Part shown: in pieces, positions 1-7,742 of the stretch
Numbering within the stretch: the stretch's first letter is position 1
How the letters are laid out: each line of letters begins with the position of its first letter
Source: Variovorax paradoxus
GTDB taxonomy: Bacteria; Pseudomonadota; Gammaproteobacteria; Burkholderiales; Burkholderiaceae_C
Assembly: GCF_902712855.1 (NCBI RefSeq)
Contig: NZ_LR743508.1
Span: forward strand, 930,001 to 994,000
DNA: 64,000 nucleotides
Direction: 5' to 3'
Made by a program: the position numbers and the translations under genes
Notes under the pieces: model-generated
Seen by the model: only the letters and a program-made list of their open reading frames with translations
Told to the model about the DNA's origin: nothing
Databases searched by the model: none

Positions 1-1
1 C

Positions 2-622
2 GCCGTGGGCCTGACGCTCGCCTTGCAACGCAGCATCGCGGCGGGCGACCGTTTCGTGCGCAGCGGCGCATGGGCCGACGGCCCGATGCCGCTGGCAACG
101 CGGGTGTTCGGCCAGCGCATCGGCATCGCGGGGTTCGGCCGCATCGGCAGCACCATCGCGCGCAGGCTCTCGGGTTTCGATGTGGAGATCGGCTACTTCA
201 GCCGCACGCCGAAGGCCGGCAGCCCGAACCGCCATTTCGAAAGCCTCGCGGCCATGGCCGGCTGGTGCGACGTGCTCATCGTGATCCTGCCCGGCGGCGA
301 GGCCACGCGCGGCATCGTCGATGCCGACGTGCTGCGCGCGCTCGGCCCGCAAGGATGGCTGGTGAACGTGTCGCGCGGCAGCACCGTCGACGAAGCCGCG
401 CTGCTGCAGGCGCTGGCGTCGCGCAGCATCGCCGGCGCGGCGCTCGACGTGTTCCTGAACGAACCGCGCATCGACCCGCGCTTCGCCGCGCTCGACAACG
501 TGGTGCTCACGCCGCACCATGGCAGCGGCACCGGGCAGACCCGCCGCGCCATGGGCGAGCTGGTGCGCCGCAACCTCGAGGCCCACTTCGCGGGCCGGCC
601 GCTGGTCACTCCCGTCGTCTGA
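2..622 (+). CDS. D-2-hydroxyacid dehydrogenase, C-terminal part (cut by window start)
   Basis: NAD(P)-dependent oxidoreductase of the D-isomer 2-hydroxyacid dehydrogenase family, which reduces 2-oxoacids or oxidises D-2-hydroxyacids in the cytoplasm. About 205 residues are visible against a usual 310-330, so the N-terminal third lies outside the window; the GTG at position 5 is only the first in-frame start-like codon. Visible marks are the Rossmann glycine motif GIAGFGRIG, the VNVSRGSTVDEAAL segment carrying the substrate-binding Arg, DVFLNEP with the acidic residue, and LTPHHGSGT with the catalytic His. The next gene, a sugar-acid-type alcohol dehydrogenase, begins 22 bp downstream on the same strand, so the two are probably cotranscribed and may serve one sugar-acid pathway (inference). 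The exact substrate cannot be read from sequence. Confidence 0.88.
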   Translation, partial: AVGLTLALQRSIAAGDRFVRSGAWADGPMPLATRVFGQRIGIAGFGRIGSTIARRLSGFDVEIGYFSRTPKAGSPNRHFESLAAMAGWCDVLIVILPGGEATRGIVDADVLRALGPQGWLVNVSRGSTVDEAALLQALASRSIAGAALDVFLNEPRIDPRFAALDNVVLTPHHGSGTGQTRRAMGELVRRNLEAHFAGRPLVTPVV

Positions 623-644
623 ACAGAAAGCAGAAGGAACCATC

Positions 645-1718
645 ATGCGTCTGCGTTGCATGTGCCTCGTGATCCACGCCCCCGACGATCTGCGGCTGGA
701 CGAACAGGATGCCGGCGAGATCGGCCCCGGCCAGGTGCTGGTGAAGGTCGGCATGGGCGGCATCTGCGGCTCCGACCTGCACTACTTCCACAACGGCGGC
801 TTCGGCACCGTGCGCATCAAGGAACCGATGGTGCTGGGCCACGAGGTCGCCGGCACCGTGGTGGCCGTGGCGCCCGGCGTCGACAGCGTGCGCATCGGCG
901 ACAAGGTGGCGGTCAATCCGAGCCGTCCCTGCGGCGCATGCAAGTTCTGTCTCGAGGGCCTGCCCAACCAGTGCCTGGACATGCGCTTCTACGGCAGCGC
1001 CATGCGAACGCCGCACGTGCAGGGCGCGTTCCGCAACATGCTGCTGTGCGAGGCCACGCAGTGCGTGAAGGTGGCCGAGCATGTGCCGCTTCGCCTGGCC
1101 GCGCTGGCAGAGCCATTCTCGGTGGGGCTGCACGGCGTGTCGCGCGCCGGGCCGCTGCTGGGCAGGCGCGTGCTGGTGTCGGGCTGCGGCCCGATCGGCG
1201 TGCTGGCCATCGCGGCGGCGCGCGCGCACGGTGCCGCGGAGATCACCGCCACCGACGTGGTCGACGAGCCGCTCGCCGTCGCGCGTGCCATGGGGGCCGA
1301 CCATGTCATCAACGCTGCGCAGGACAGGACCTGGGTGTCGCGCCATGCGGCCGACAAGGGCACCTTCGACGTGATGCTCGAGTGCTCGGGCAACGAGCGC
1401 GCGCTGCGCGACGGGCTCGAGGTGATGCGCCCGCGCGGCGTGGTGGTGCAACTGGGCCTCGGCGGCGACGTGAGCATTCCGCAGAACATGGTGGTGGCCA
1501 AGGAACTCAGCATCTGCGGCTCCTTCCGCTTCCATGCCGAATTCGCGCTCGCGGTGCGGCTCATCAACGAAGGGCGCGTCGACCTGTCGCCGGTGGTGTC
1601 GCACACCTTCCCGATGCTGCAGGCGCGGCAGGCCTTCGAACTGGCAAGCGACCGCCGCAAGGCGATGAAGGTGCTGATCGATTTCGCGGATGCGGGCGGG
1701 GCGGCCGTGACGGCCTGA
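645..1718 (+). CDS. zinc-dependent alcohol dehydrogenase, L-idonate 5-dehydrogenase-like
   Basis: Medium-chain zinc alcohol dehydrogenase of 357 residues, closest in pattern to L-idonate 5-dehydrogenase and related polyol dehydrogenases, which oxidise L-idonate to 5-keto-D-gluconate with NAD(P). The catalytic zinc region GICGSDLHYFHNGG (Cys41) and GHEVAG, the four-cysteine structural zinc loop around PCGACKFCLEGLPNQC, and the cofactor motif SGCGPIGVLA are all visible. The ATG at 645 follows an AGAAGGA ribosome site and gives the family length; the longer open frame from 519 only overlaps the upstream gene. It sits directly behind a 2-hydroxyacid dehydrogenase, which fits an idonate/gulonate or similar sugar-acid route. 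Substrate is inferred from pattern, so no symbol is given. Confidence 0.87.
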   Translation: MRLRCMCLVIHAPDDLRLDEQDAGEIGPGQVLVKVGMGGICGSDLHYFHNGGFGTVRIKEPMVLGHEVAGTVVAVAPGVDSVRIGDKVAVNPSRPCGACKFCLEGLPNQCLDMRFYGSAMRTPHVQGAFRNMLLCEATQCVKVAEHVPLRLAALAEPFSVGLHGVSRAGPLLGRRVLVSGCGPIGVLAIAAARAHGAAEITATDVVDEPLAVARAMGADHVINAAQDRTWVSRHAADKGTFDVMLECSGNERALRDGLEVMRPRGVVVQLGLGGDVSIPQNMVVAKELSICGSFRFHAEFALAVRLINEGRVDLSPVVSHTFPMLQARQAFELASDRRKAMKVLIDFADAGGAAVTA

Positions 1719-1927
1719 ACCTGCGGGGGTGAGGTGCTGCGGGTCTGTATCTTCGCAACGGATACGAACACGGTGCTTCGAACGCGGCGAGCCGCAACTT
1801 GAACCCGCAGCACCTCAAACCACAAGTTAGTTGTTGCGCTGCAGCAACCGCAGAGGTGAAACCCTCGTTCCGGAACCCGCAACCGCCCTCAGGAAGTTGC
1901 CATCTGCCAGCGGAACCTTTCCGGCGC
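1719..1927. other. intergenic, no gene seen
   Basis: About 210 bp lie between the end of the rightward dehydrogenase gene and the 3' end of the leftward esterase gene. No coding frame here has a family pattern. The interval separates convergent genes, so terminators are expected, but no stem followed by a T-run was recognised by eye. Confidence 0.5.
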
Positions 1928-2683
1928 TCATGGAAACAGCTTCGCCATCGCATCGGTGAACGAGGGAATGTCGGTGGCCACGTGCGTGGTGCCGTATGTC
2001 GTCTCCGTCAGCACGAAGCCCGGGTACGCGCGCGCCTGCAGCCGCTTGTACATCGCATCGACGTTGCCGAAGTTGCACTCCTGCGGGTTGTCGCAGCGCG
2101 TCAGCATCAGCGTTGCCGGCAGCGCCTTGCTGCCCCAGGCGTCGTGCATCTTCTGCTCGAGGTCGTTGTTCTGCGCGGTCTGCGAGTCGAACGAGCCTTC
2201 GAACGACAGGAAATACGAGAAGGTCAGGCTGCCGCTCGCGCCCTCGAGGAAGAGCGCGACGCCGGCCATGCTGCCGCTGAGGGACAGGCCGGTGAGCATG
2301 CGCTTCGCGGCGTCGGCGCGGTACTTCGACTCGATGAACGGCACCAGCTCCTGCGTGAGGAAGTCGTGGTACGCGTTGGCGCCCGGGAGCAGGTAGTCCT
2401 GCTCGCGGCGCGAGGTGCCGCCGATGCCGACCAGCACGGCCTGCGTGCCGCGCCGCTCCAGGATGTCCCTGAAATTCGCGAAGCGCGTGGCGGGCGGGTT
2501 GAAGATGGCGTCGCCGTCCATCGCGTAGTTCACGGGGTACGACGCCGAGCCGCTTCCGTAGGAGGCCGGCAGGTAGACCTGCAGCGGATACACAGCGCCC
2601 GTCTTCGCGGAAAGCCAGCAAAGTCGGCAACAGGGCCCGGCATCCGCACGCAGCCGTGCGCGCGCGAGCCGCGATGGAGCCAC
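1928..2683 (-). CDS. alpha/beta-hydrolase putative esterase, 5'-truncated
   Basis: Esterase-D/enterochelin-esterase type alpha/beta hydrolase. From about residue 27 onward the protein is a normal family member: a YPLQVYLPASYG strand, YAMDGD, the nucleophile elbow GLSLSGSMAG and a C-terminal TTYGTTHVAT segment carrying the likely catalytic His. The first 26 or so residues do not look like a signal peptide or a native N-terminus, whereas family members normally carry a lipoprotein or Sec leader. The coding similarity seems to begin near 2605, where another short frame with a different motif ends. I infer that the 5' part was lost by rearrangement, so the gene may be a remnant. It lies downstream of the efflux operon on the same strand. 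Confidence 0.6.
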   Translation of the reverse strand: MAPSRLARARLRADAGPCCRLCWLSAKTGAVYPLQVYLPASYGSGSASYPVNYAMDGDAIFNPPATRFANFRDILERRGTQAVLVGIGGTSRREQDYLLPGANAYHDFLTQELVPFIESKYRADAAKRMLTGLSLSGSMAGVALFLEGASGSLTFSYFLSFEGSFDSQTAQNNDLEQKMHDAWGSKALPATLMLTRCDNPQECNFGNVDAMYKRLQARAYPGFVLTETTYGTTHVATDIPSFTDAMAKLFP

Positions 2684-2835
2684 GAGTTCTCGCTGTGCAT
2701 CGGATCGATGACGTCCCTGCCTCGCAGCGAGAGAGCCTGGACGGCCTCCTGAGCGGCCGGCGCCGCCCGCTCAAACCGGAAGCAGTTCGCTGCGTTCGCG
2801 ACGCCGATGCCCACGGCGCCGGCTGCGCCGCTCAC
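2530..2835 (-). CDS. short frame with an L,D-transpeptidase-like HGC motif (possible gene remnant)
   Basis: A 101-residue frame begins with GTG overlapping the stop codon of the HlyD gene (GTGA), the arrangement of a translationally coupled gene. Residues around the middle read HSENSWLHRGSRAHGCVRM, which resembles the catalytic signature of YkuD-type L,D-transpeptidases (S/T-x-x-S-HGC-x-R-M). The rest does not match a full YkuD domain, and the frame runs out of phase into the esterase gene. It may be a remnant fused during the rearrangement that truncated the esterase, or a chance frame. Evidence is limited to one motif and the coupled start. Confidence 0.25.
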   Translation of the reverse strand: MSGAAGAVGIGVANAANCFRFERAAPAAQEAVQALSLRGRDVIDPMHSENSWLHRGSRAHGCVRMPGPVADFAGFPRRRALCIRCRSTCRPPTEAARRRTP

Positions 2836-3875
2836 CCTCGCTGTTCCTCGACATGGATCGTCGGCGTCACGGACATGCCGACGCGCAGCCTTGCCGCAGC
2901 AGGCTGGCCCGGCTCGATGCGGATGCGTACGGGCAGGCGCTGGACGATCTTCGTGAAGTTGCCGGTGGCGTTGTGCGGCGCGACCGCGGAGTAGCTCACG
3001 CCGCTCGCAGGACCGAGGCTCTCCACCGTGCCCTTGAGCCGCTCGCCCGGCAGGGCGTCCACCTCGATGTCGACGCGGTGCCCGGCCTGTACTCGCGCCA
3101 GCTGGGTCTCGCGAAAGTTGGCCGCCACGTACACCGCATCGAGCGGGACGATGGCAAGCAGCGGCTTGCCCGCATTCACGAACGCGCCGACGCGCACCGC
3201 CTTCTGCCCGACCATGCCATCGATGGGCGCGGCGATGCGCGTATAGGACAGCTTGAGTTCGGCCGCCGCCTGCCCCGCCTGCGCCTGGGCGAGCGCGGCC
3301 TTCGCCTTCTCGATGTCCGACTTCAGGATGTCCACCTGCTGGCGCGCGGCCTGCAGGCCCGCGATGTCCTTGTCGCGCGCGGCCTGCTGGATGCTCAGTT
3401 GCGCATCGGCCTGTTGCAGTGCCTGCACGGTGCCCGAACCGTCCGCGGCCAGGTTGCGGTAGCGCACCTGGTTGGTGTGGGCCAGCGCCAGCGAAGCCTC
3501 GTCCGCCTTCACTGCGGACTGCGCCTGGCGGATCGCCGTTTCCTGCAGCACCAGCCGCGCCTGCAGGCCGGCAACGTTGGCGCGCGCGCTGTCGACCTGG
3601 GCCCTGGCCGCGCTGACCGCCACGACGAAATCGCGATCGTCGATGGTGGCGAGCAGGTCGCCCGCCTTGACGCGCTGGTTGTCCTCGACCAGCACCTTGT
3701 CGACGTTGCCCGATACCTGCGGTGCGACGGTCGTGAAGTCGGCCTGCACGTAGGCGTCGTCCGTCGACTGGGTCGACGCGCTCGAGGCGGGGCGGTTGAG
3801 GTAGATCGCGCTGCCGGCGGCGACGGCGAGCAGCAGCGCGGCGCTGGCGATCCTGGCTGTTTTCGGTAGTGCCAT
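2832..3875 (-). CDS. HlyD/EmrA-family membrane fusion protein
   Basis: Periplasmic adaptor of 347 residues that links an inner-membrane MFS pump to an outer-membrane channel. It has one N-terminal membrane anchor (about residues 8-24), a split biotinyl-lipoyl/barrel region beginning DDAYVQADFTTVAPQVSG, a long alanine- and glutamine-rich coiled coil (about 85-200), and the second half-domain with LSYTRIAAPIDGMVG. The ATG at 3875 is chosen because it precedes the membrane anchor; the same frame stays open far upstream, but that part is antisense to the permease. It lies 5 bp behind the DHA2 permease and is the third gene of an OMF-permease-adaptor operon, matching EmrAB-TolC-type multidrug export. 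Regulation is probably by the divergent TetR protein. Confidence 0.9.
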   Translation of the reverse strand: MALPKTARIASAALLLAVAAGSAIYLNRPASSASTQSTDDAYVQADFTTVAPQVSGNVDKVLVEDNQRVKAGDLLATIDDRDFVVAVSAARAQVDSARANVAGLQARLVLQETAIRQAQSAVKADEASLALAHTNQVRYRNLAADGSGTVQALQQADAQLSIQQAARDKDIAGLQAARQQVDILKSDIEKAKAALAQAQAGQAAAELKLSYTRIAAPIDGMVGQKAVRVGAFVNAGKPLLAIVPLDAVYVAANFRETQLARVQAGHRVDIEVDALPGERLKGTVESLGPASGVSYSAVAPHNATGNFTKIVQRLPVRIRIEPGQPAAARLRVGMSVTPTIHVEEQRG

Positions 3876-3880
3876 GGCTG

Positions 3881-5398
3881 CTATCCGGTTGAGGTTGATG
3901 AACTGGGGGCGCGTGTCGGCGGTGCGGCCGGTGCACCGGAGCCGGGCGCGGGAATGTGCGTCATGCGCAGCACGACCGGGATCATGAGAAGTGCGAGCAC
4001 GCCGAGCGCGCGGTAGGCGTCGGCCGTCGCGAGCACCTGCGACTGCTGGCCGACGATGGCCGCGAGCCGGTCCGGCGACGATGCGGCGCCGGCCAGTCCG
4101 GCCTGGTCCAGCAGCATCTCGGCATGGAAGCGCGCGCGCACGGTGGTCAGCTCGCCCACGACCGCGCCGCCGAGCAGCGAGCCGAAGGCGCGCAGCGTGT
4201 TGATCGTGCCGGAGATGAAGGGCCCTTCCGCGGGCTGCACGACGCTGGTCATGAGAAACAGCATCGACACCACGGCCATCGGCTGGCCCATGGCCTGCAG
4301 GGCCTGCGCGGCGGCGAACTGGTCGCGGTTCCAGTCGGCCGTCAATCCGGCGCCCTGGAAGCATGCGAGCGCGATCAGTGCCAGTCCGCACGAGAAAACC
4401 CAGCGCGCGTCGACCCACTTCCGATACAGCAGCAGCGCCACCATCGAGCCGAGCACGAGCTGCGGCAGGGCCACCCTCAGGCCGATCGATGCCGTCTGCG
4501 ACGCGCGGTAGTCCTGCACCTGCCCGAGGTAGCCGGCCGGCAGGGCCGAGCCCGACAGCAGCACCACCAGCAGCATCACGAAGAGCGAGCAGCCCAGTGC
4601 CAGGTTGCGGCGACCGATGATCTGCAGCTTGAGGAAAGGCGCCGGGTGATACCACTCTGTGAGCAGGTAGACGAACAGCAGCACGAATCCGGCGACCAGC
4701 GCGACCGCGATGCCGGGCGAGCGGAACCAGTCCAGCCGCACGCCCTGGTCGAGTCCCGCCGTGATCAGGACGAGTGCCGCGATGCCGAGCGTCATGCCGG
4801 CCCAGTTGGCCTGGCGGAAACGCGATGGCTGGATCGCCTCCCGCGGCAGGCCCCAGGCCACGAGCCCGCCGGAGACGATCGCCAGCGGCACGATCTGCCA
4901 ATACACCCAGCGCCAGTCGAAGAACCGGTCGGTCCACTGCCCGGCCAGCCAGATGGCGAGATTGGGCGCGAAGGTGGCCGTCATGGCATAGAGCGCGAGG
5001 CCGTGCAGCCGCAGGTTCAGCGGCAGGAACTTCAGCGCCGCCATCATCAGGATCGGGATCAGCGTGCCGCTCGCGATGCCCTGGACGAAGCGCAGTGCCA
5101 TGAGCAGGCCGAGGTCCTGCACGAAGGGCAGCGCCACCGCCAGCACGGTGCAGGTGCCGAGCATCCACAGGTGGAAGCGGCGCACCGAGAGCGTGATCGC
5201 GAACCAGGCCGCGAACGGCATCGCGATCATCTCGCCGGCCGTGTAGGCGGTGGAGATCCAGGACGCATCGTCGAGGCCGAAGCCGAGCGCGCCGCGCACG
5301 TCGCCCAGCGCGAGCGTGCCGACGCGGTTGTTCAGGCCGGCCATCATCGCGGCAAGGAAGATGCCGAGCAGCCCGACCATGGGACGCAGCCTGCTCAT
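3881..5398 (-). CDS. DHA2-family MFS multidrug efflux permease
   Basis: Inner-membrane drug:H+ antiporter of 505 residues with many hydrophobic segments, consistent with the 14-helix DHA2 (EmrB/QacA) family. The N-terminus reads PMVGLLGIFLAAMMAGLNNR and the fourth/fifth helix region ALRFVQGIASGTLIPILMM resembles the family's motif C neighbourhood. The C-terminal tail is proline/serine rich. Its start codon overlaps the stop of the upstream outer-membrane-factor gene (ATGA) and the adaptor gene follows after 5 bp, so all three are surely one operon. The asparagine-asparagine pair (LNNR) in helix 1, where many DHA2 pumps have an acidic residue, may mark a substrate-specific subgroup. Substrates cannot be deduced. 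Confidence 0.9.
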   Translation of the reverse strand: MSRLRPMVGLLGIFLAAMMAGLNNRVGTLALGDVRGALGFGLDDASWISTAYTAGEMIAMPFAAWFAITLSVRRFHLWMLGTCTVLAVALPFVQDLGLLMALRFVQGIASGTLIPILMMAALKFLPLNLRLHGLALYAMTATFAPNLAIWLAGQWTDRFFDWRWVYWQIVPLAIVSGGLVAWGLPREAIQPSRFRQANWAGMTLGIAALVLITAGLDQGVRLDWFRSPGIAVALVAGFVLLFVYLLTEWYHPAPFLKLQIIGRRNLALGCSLFVMLLVVLLSGSALPAGYLGQVQDYRASQTASIGLRVALPQLVLGSMVALLLYRKWVDARWVFSCGLALIALACFQGAGLTADWNRDQFAAAQALQAMGQPMAVVSMLFLMTSVVQPAEGPFISGTINTLRAFGSLLGGAVVGELTTVRARFHAEMLLDQAGLAGAASSPDRLAAIVGQQSQVLATADAYRALGVLALLMIPVVLRMTHIPAPGSGAPAAPPTRAPSSSTSTG

Positions 5399-6852
5399 GA
5401 CCAGCCGCCGCCCAGCGACTTGTAGAGGCTCACGAGGGTGAGCGTGGCGTTCGTGGCGCTGCGGTTGAGCGCGGTCTGGCTCTGCAGCAGGTTGCGCTGT
5501 GCGGTCAGCACGCTGAGGAAGTCAGAAGCGCCCTCCTGGTAGCCGCGCTCGGCCACGCGCAGCGCCTCGCTGTTCTGGGTGAAGGCGATCTGCAGCTCGT
5601 CGTGCTGGCGCAGCTGGGCCGCCCAGGCGTCGAGCGCGTTGTCGACCTCGTGCCATGCGCGCAGCACCGTCTGCCGGTAGGCCAGCGCCGCGGTCTTCTG
5701 CCGCGCCTCGCTCAGCGCCTGCCGCTGCGTCAGCCGGCCTCCCTGGAAGATCGGCAGATAGACCGTCGGGCCGACCGAGAAGAAGCGCGAGTCCCAGCTG
5801 TCGAGGTCGCCCAACTCGAAGGCCTCGAGTCCGACCCGCCCGCGCAGGCCGACGCGCGGATAGAAATCGGCCTTCGCCGCGCCGACGTCGGCCGTGGCCG
5901 CATGGAGCTGCGCCTCCGCGCGCAGGATGTCCGGACGCCGGCGCGCAAGCTCCGACGGCATGCCCACGGGCACCTCGCCGGGCAGCGCAGGCAGGGGCAT
6001 GGCATGGCGCAGTTGCGTGTCGAGCGTGCGCGGCGGCGCGCCGACCAGCAAGGCCAGCGCGTTCATCAGGGCGTTGCGGCGCTGGGTCAGCTCCGGCACC
6101 AGCGATTTCACGGTGGCGAGCTGCGCACGCGCGGACGAGGTCTCGAAGCGTGTGGCGATGCCGTTGCGCTCGCGGCTCTCCGCGAGGCCGAGCGTGCGTT
6201 CCGCCACAGCGCGGTTCTGCTCGGCGATGCCCAGCTCGGCTTGCGTGCCGCGCAGTTGCAGGTAGGTGCGCGCGACTTCGGCAGACAGGCTCACGCGAAC
6301 CGCTTCGCGGTCGTACCGTGCCGCGTCGAGCGAAGCATCGGCGCCTTCGCGCACGCGGCGCGCGCGGCCCCACAGGTCGATTTCCCAGCTGGCATCGAAC
6401 CCGAGCTGCCAGAAATCGCTGGGCGTGGAGGGCGCGCCGAGTGCGGCGAACTTGCCGTGCTCGCTGAGCGCCTCGCGTGCGTAGCTGGCGCCGACGCCCA
6501 CGGTCGGCAGCAGCTCGGCCGAGGCGATGCCCAGCAGCGCACGGCTCTGTTCGATGCGCTCGGCGGCGGCCTGCAGATCGAGGTTGGCTTCCTGCGCACG
6601 GGTTTGCAGCGCGGTCAGCGAGGCGTCGTTGAACAGCGTCCACCAGTCGGCGGGCACGGCCGCTGCGGAAGGCGCTGCCCTGCCGGCGAGGTCGGCAAGC
6701 TCGGCCGAGGGGGTCATCTCGATCGCCTGAAGGCCGCTGTCGGGCGGAACGAATTCCGGGCCCACGGCGCAGCCTGCTGTCAGCAGCAGGGTGCCGCACG
6801 CCGCCGCCGCCGCACGCAGGCGGCATCTGGAAAGAATCGACGGGCAGATCAT
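5395..6852 (-). CDS. NodT-family outer-membrane efflux lipoprotein
   Basis: Outer-membrane channel of tripartite efflux systems, 485 residues, the usual length. The N-terminus is a lipoprotein signal with lipobox LLTAGC (Cys28) followed by AVGPEF, typical of NodT/OprM proteins. Two repeated outer-membrane-efflux domains follow, seen as the LDLQAAAERIEQSRALLG and DVGAAKADFYPRVGLRG helices and the RRPDILRAEAQL motif that opens the second half. It is the first gene of the leftward efflux operon and overlaps the permease gene by 4 bp. Two TetR-operator-like sites lie about 40 and 125 bp upstream, so it should be repressed by the divergent regulator. Confidence 0.92.
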   Translation of the reverse strand: MICPSILSRCRLRAAAAACGTLLLTAGCAVGPEFVPPDSGLQAIEMTPSAELADLAGRAAPSAAAVPADWWTLFNDASLTALQTRAQEANLDLQAAAERIEQSRALLGIASAELLPTVGVGASYAREALSEHGKFAALGAPSTPSDFWQLGFDASWEIDLWGRARRVREGADASLDAARYDREAVRVSLSAEVARTYLQLRGTQAELGIAEQNRAVAERTLGLAESRERNGIATRFETSSARAQLATVKSLVPELTQRRNALMNALALLVGAPPRTLDTQLRHAMPLPALPGEVPVGMPSELARRRPDILRAEAQLHAATADVGAAKADFYPRVGLRGRVGLEAFELGDLDSWDSRFFSVGPTVYLPIFQGGRLTQRQALSEARQKTAALAYRQTVLRAWHEVDNALDAWAAQLRQHDELQIAFTQNSEALRVAERGYQEGASDFLSVLTAQRNLLQSQTALNRSATNATLTLVSLYKSLGGGWS

Positions 6853-6890
6853 TTGAACCTTGCGGTGGACGTAAAAAGACTAGGTTATCG

Positions 6891-6903
6891 AACCGAGCGG
6901 TAC
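6891..6903. promoter_or_regulatory. operator-like site, efflux-operon side
   Basis: AACCGAGCGGTAC lies 38 bp upstream of the efflux-operon start codon. It shares ACCGAGCGGTAC with the fuller palindrome at 6976-6989, 86 bp away. Position and repetition between a TetR gene and its divergent target suggest an operator; binding is inferred. Confidence 0.55.
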
Positions 6904-6975
6904 AAGGGAAAGAAGAAATAGAAGGATCTATCACCTTTGGATTTTCGATCTCCAGGTCCAACTTAATTCAAATCT

Positions 6976-6989
6976 GTACCGAGCGGTAC
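6976..6989. promoter_or_regulatory. TetR-type palindromic operator candidate
   Basis: GTACCGAGCGGTAC is a perfect palindrome of two GTACCG/CGGTAC arms around a 2-bp centre, 48 bp upstream of the TetR start codon. A -10-like CATAAT follows at 6995-7000. The site would let the regulator repress its own gene, and with the copy at 6891 the efflux operon. Confidence 0.65.
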
Positions 6990-7037
6990 GGTAGCATAAT
7001 CGATGTACGCAGCCGAACGCAACCCCCGACACATCCG

Positions 7038-7712
7038 ATGCCACGTACACCCGCCAGCCCATCCGTTTCTGTTTCGGTCACCGGCTCCGAGCTCAGCGCG
7101 AAGGCGCACACCGTGCTCAGCGCCGCGCGCCACGTGTTCCTGACCCACGGCTTCAGCGCGGCGACCACGGACATGATCCAGCGCGAGGCGGGCGTGTCGA
7201 AGTCGACGGTGTATGCGCACTACCCGACGAAGGAGGCGCTGTTCACCGCGGTGGTCGAGATCGAATGCGCGGCCTTCACGGCCGCGATGCGTCGCGCCGA
7301 GATCCGCCCCGGCAAGCTGCGCGAGACGCTCACGGACCTCGCGCGGGCCTATCTGGACGTGGTGCTCTCGCCGACGGGCCTGTCGCTGTTCCGGGTGGTG
7401 GTGGGCGAGGCACCGCGCTTTCCGAACCTCGCGCGCAGGTTCTACGTGGCGGGTCCGCAGGCCGTGGCCGGGATGGTGGCCGAGCACCTCGTCGGCGCTG
7501 CAGCGGCAGGCGATATCGATCTCAGCGAACTCGGCCGCGACGGCGCGGCCCGGCTCTTCATCAACCTCGTGCGGGGCGAGCCGCAGCTGCAGTGCCTCAC
7601 GCACCCCGATGCCGCACCGTCGGCCGCGCAGATCGACCAGTGGATCAGCGAGGCCGTCGGCACCTTCATCCGGGCCTACGGGCGCGAGAGCCGCACCGAC
7701 ACGCGGCCATGA
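7038..7712 (+). CDS. TetR/AcrR-family transcriptional regulator
   Basis: DNA-binding repressor of 224 residues. The N-terminal TetR helix-turn-helix is clear: ARHVFLTHGFSAATTDMIQ, then EAGVSKSTVYAHYPTKEALF (about residues 33-75). The C-terminal ligand domain resembles those of AcrR-like regulators, ending with a short polar tail. It is divergent from the tripartite MFS efflux operon across a 185-bp gap that contains two copies of ACCGAGCGGTAC. By family logic it represses the pump and itself, and releases DNA when a pump substrate binds. The ATG at 7038 is the only reasonable start. The ligand is unknown. Confidence 0.92.
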   Translation: MPRTPASPSVSVSVTGSELSAKAHTVLSAARHVFLTHGFSAATTDMIQREAGVSKSTVYAHYPTKEALFTAVVEIECAAFTAAMRRAEIRPGKLRETLTDLARAYLDVVLSPTGLSLFRVVVGEAPRFPNLARRFYVAGPQAVAGMVAEHLVGAAAAGDIDLSELGRDGAARLFINLVRGEPQLQCLTHPDAAPSAAQIDQWISEAVGTFIRAYGRESRTDTRP

Positions 7713-7742
7713 GCCTGGCGCGGCACTGCCGGGGGCCGGCCG

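Noticed and set aside
2832..5168. A 778-codon leftward frame joining sequence opposite the DHA2 permease with the HlyD adaptor
   Set aside because: Only the HlyD part has family pattern; the rest is another phase of the permease gene. HlyD starts at 3875.
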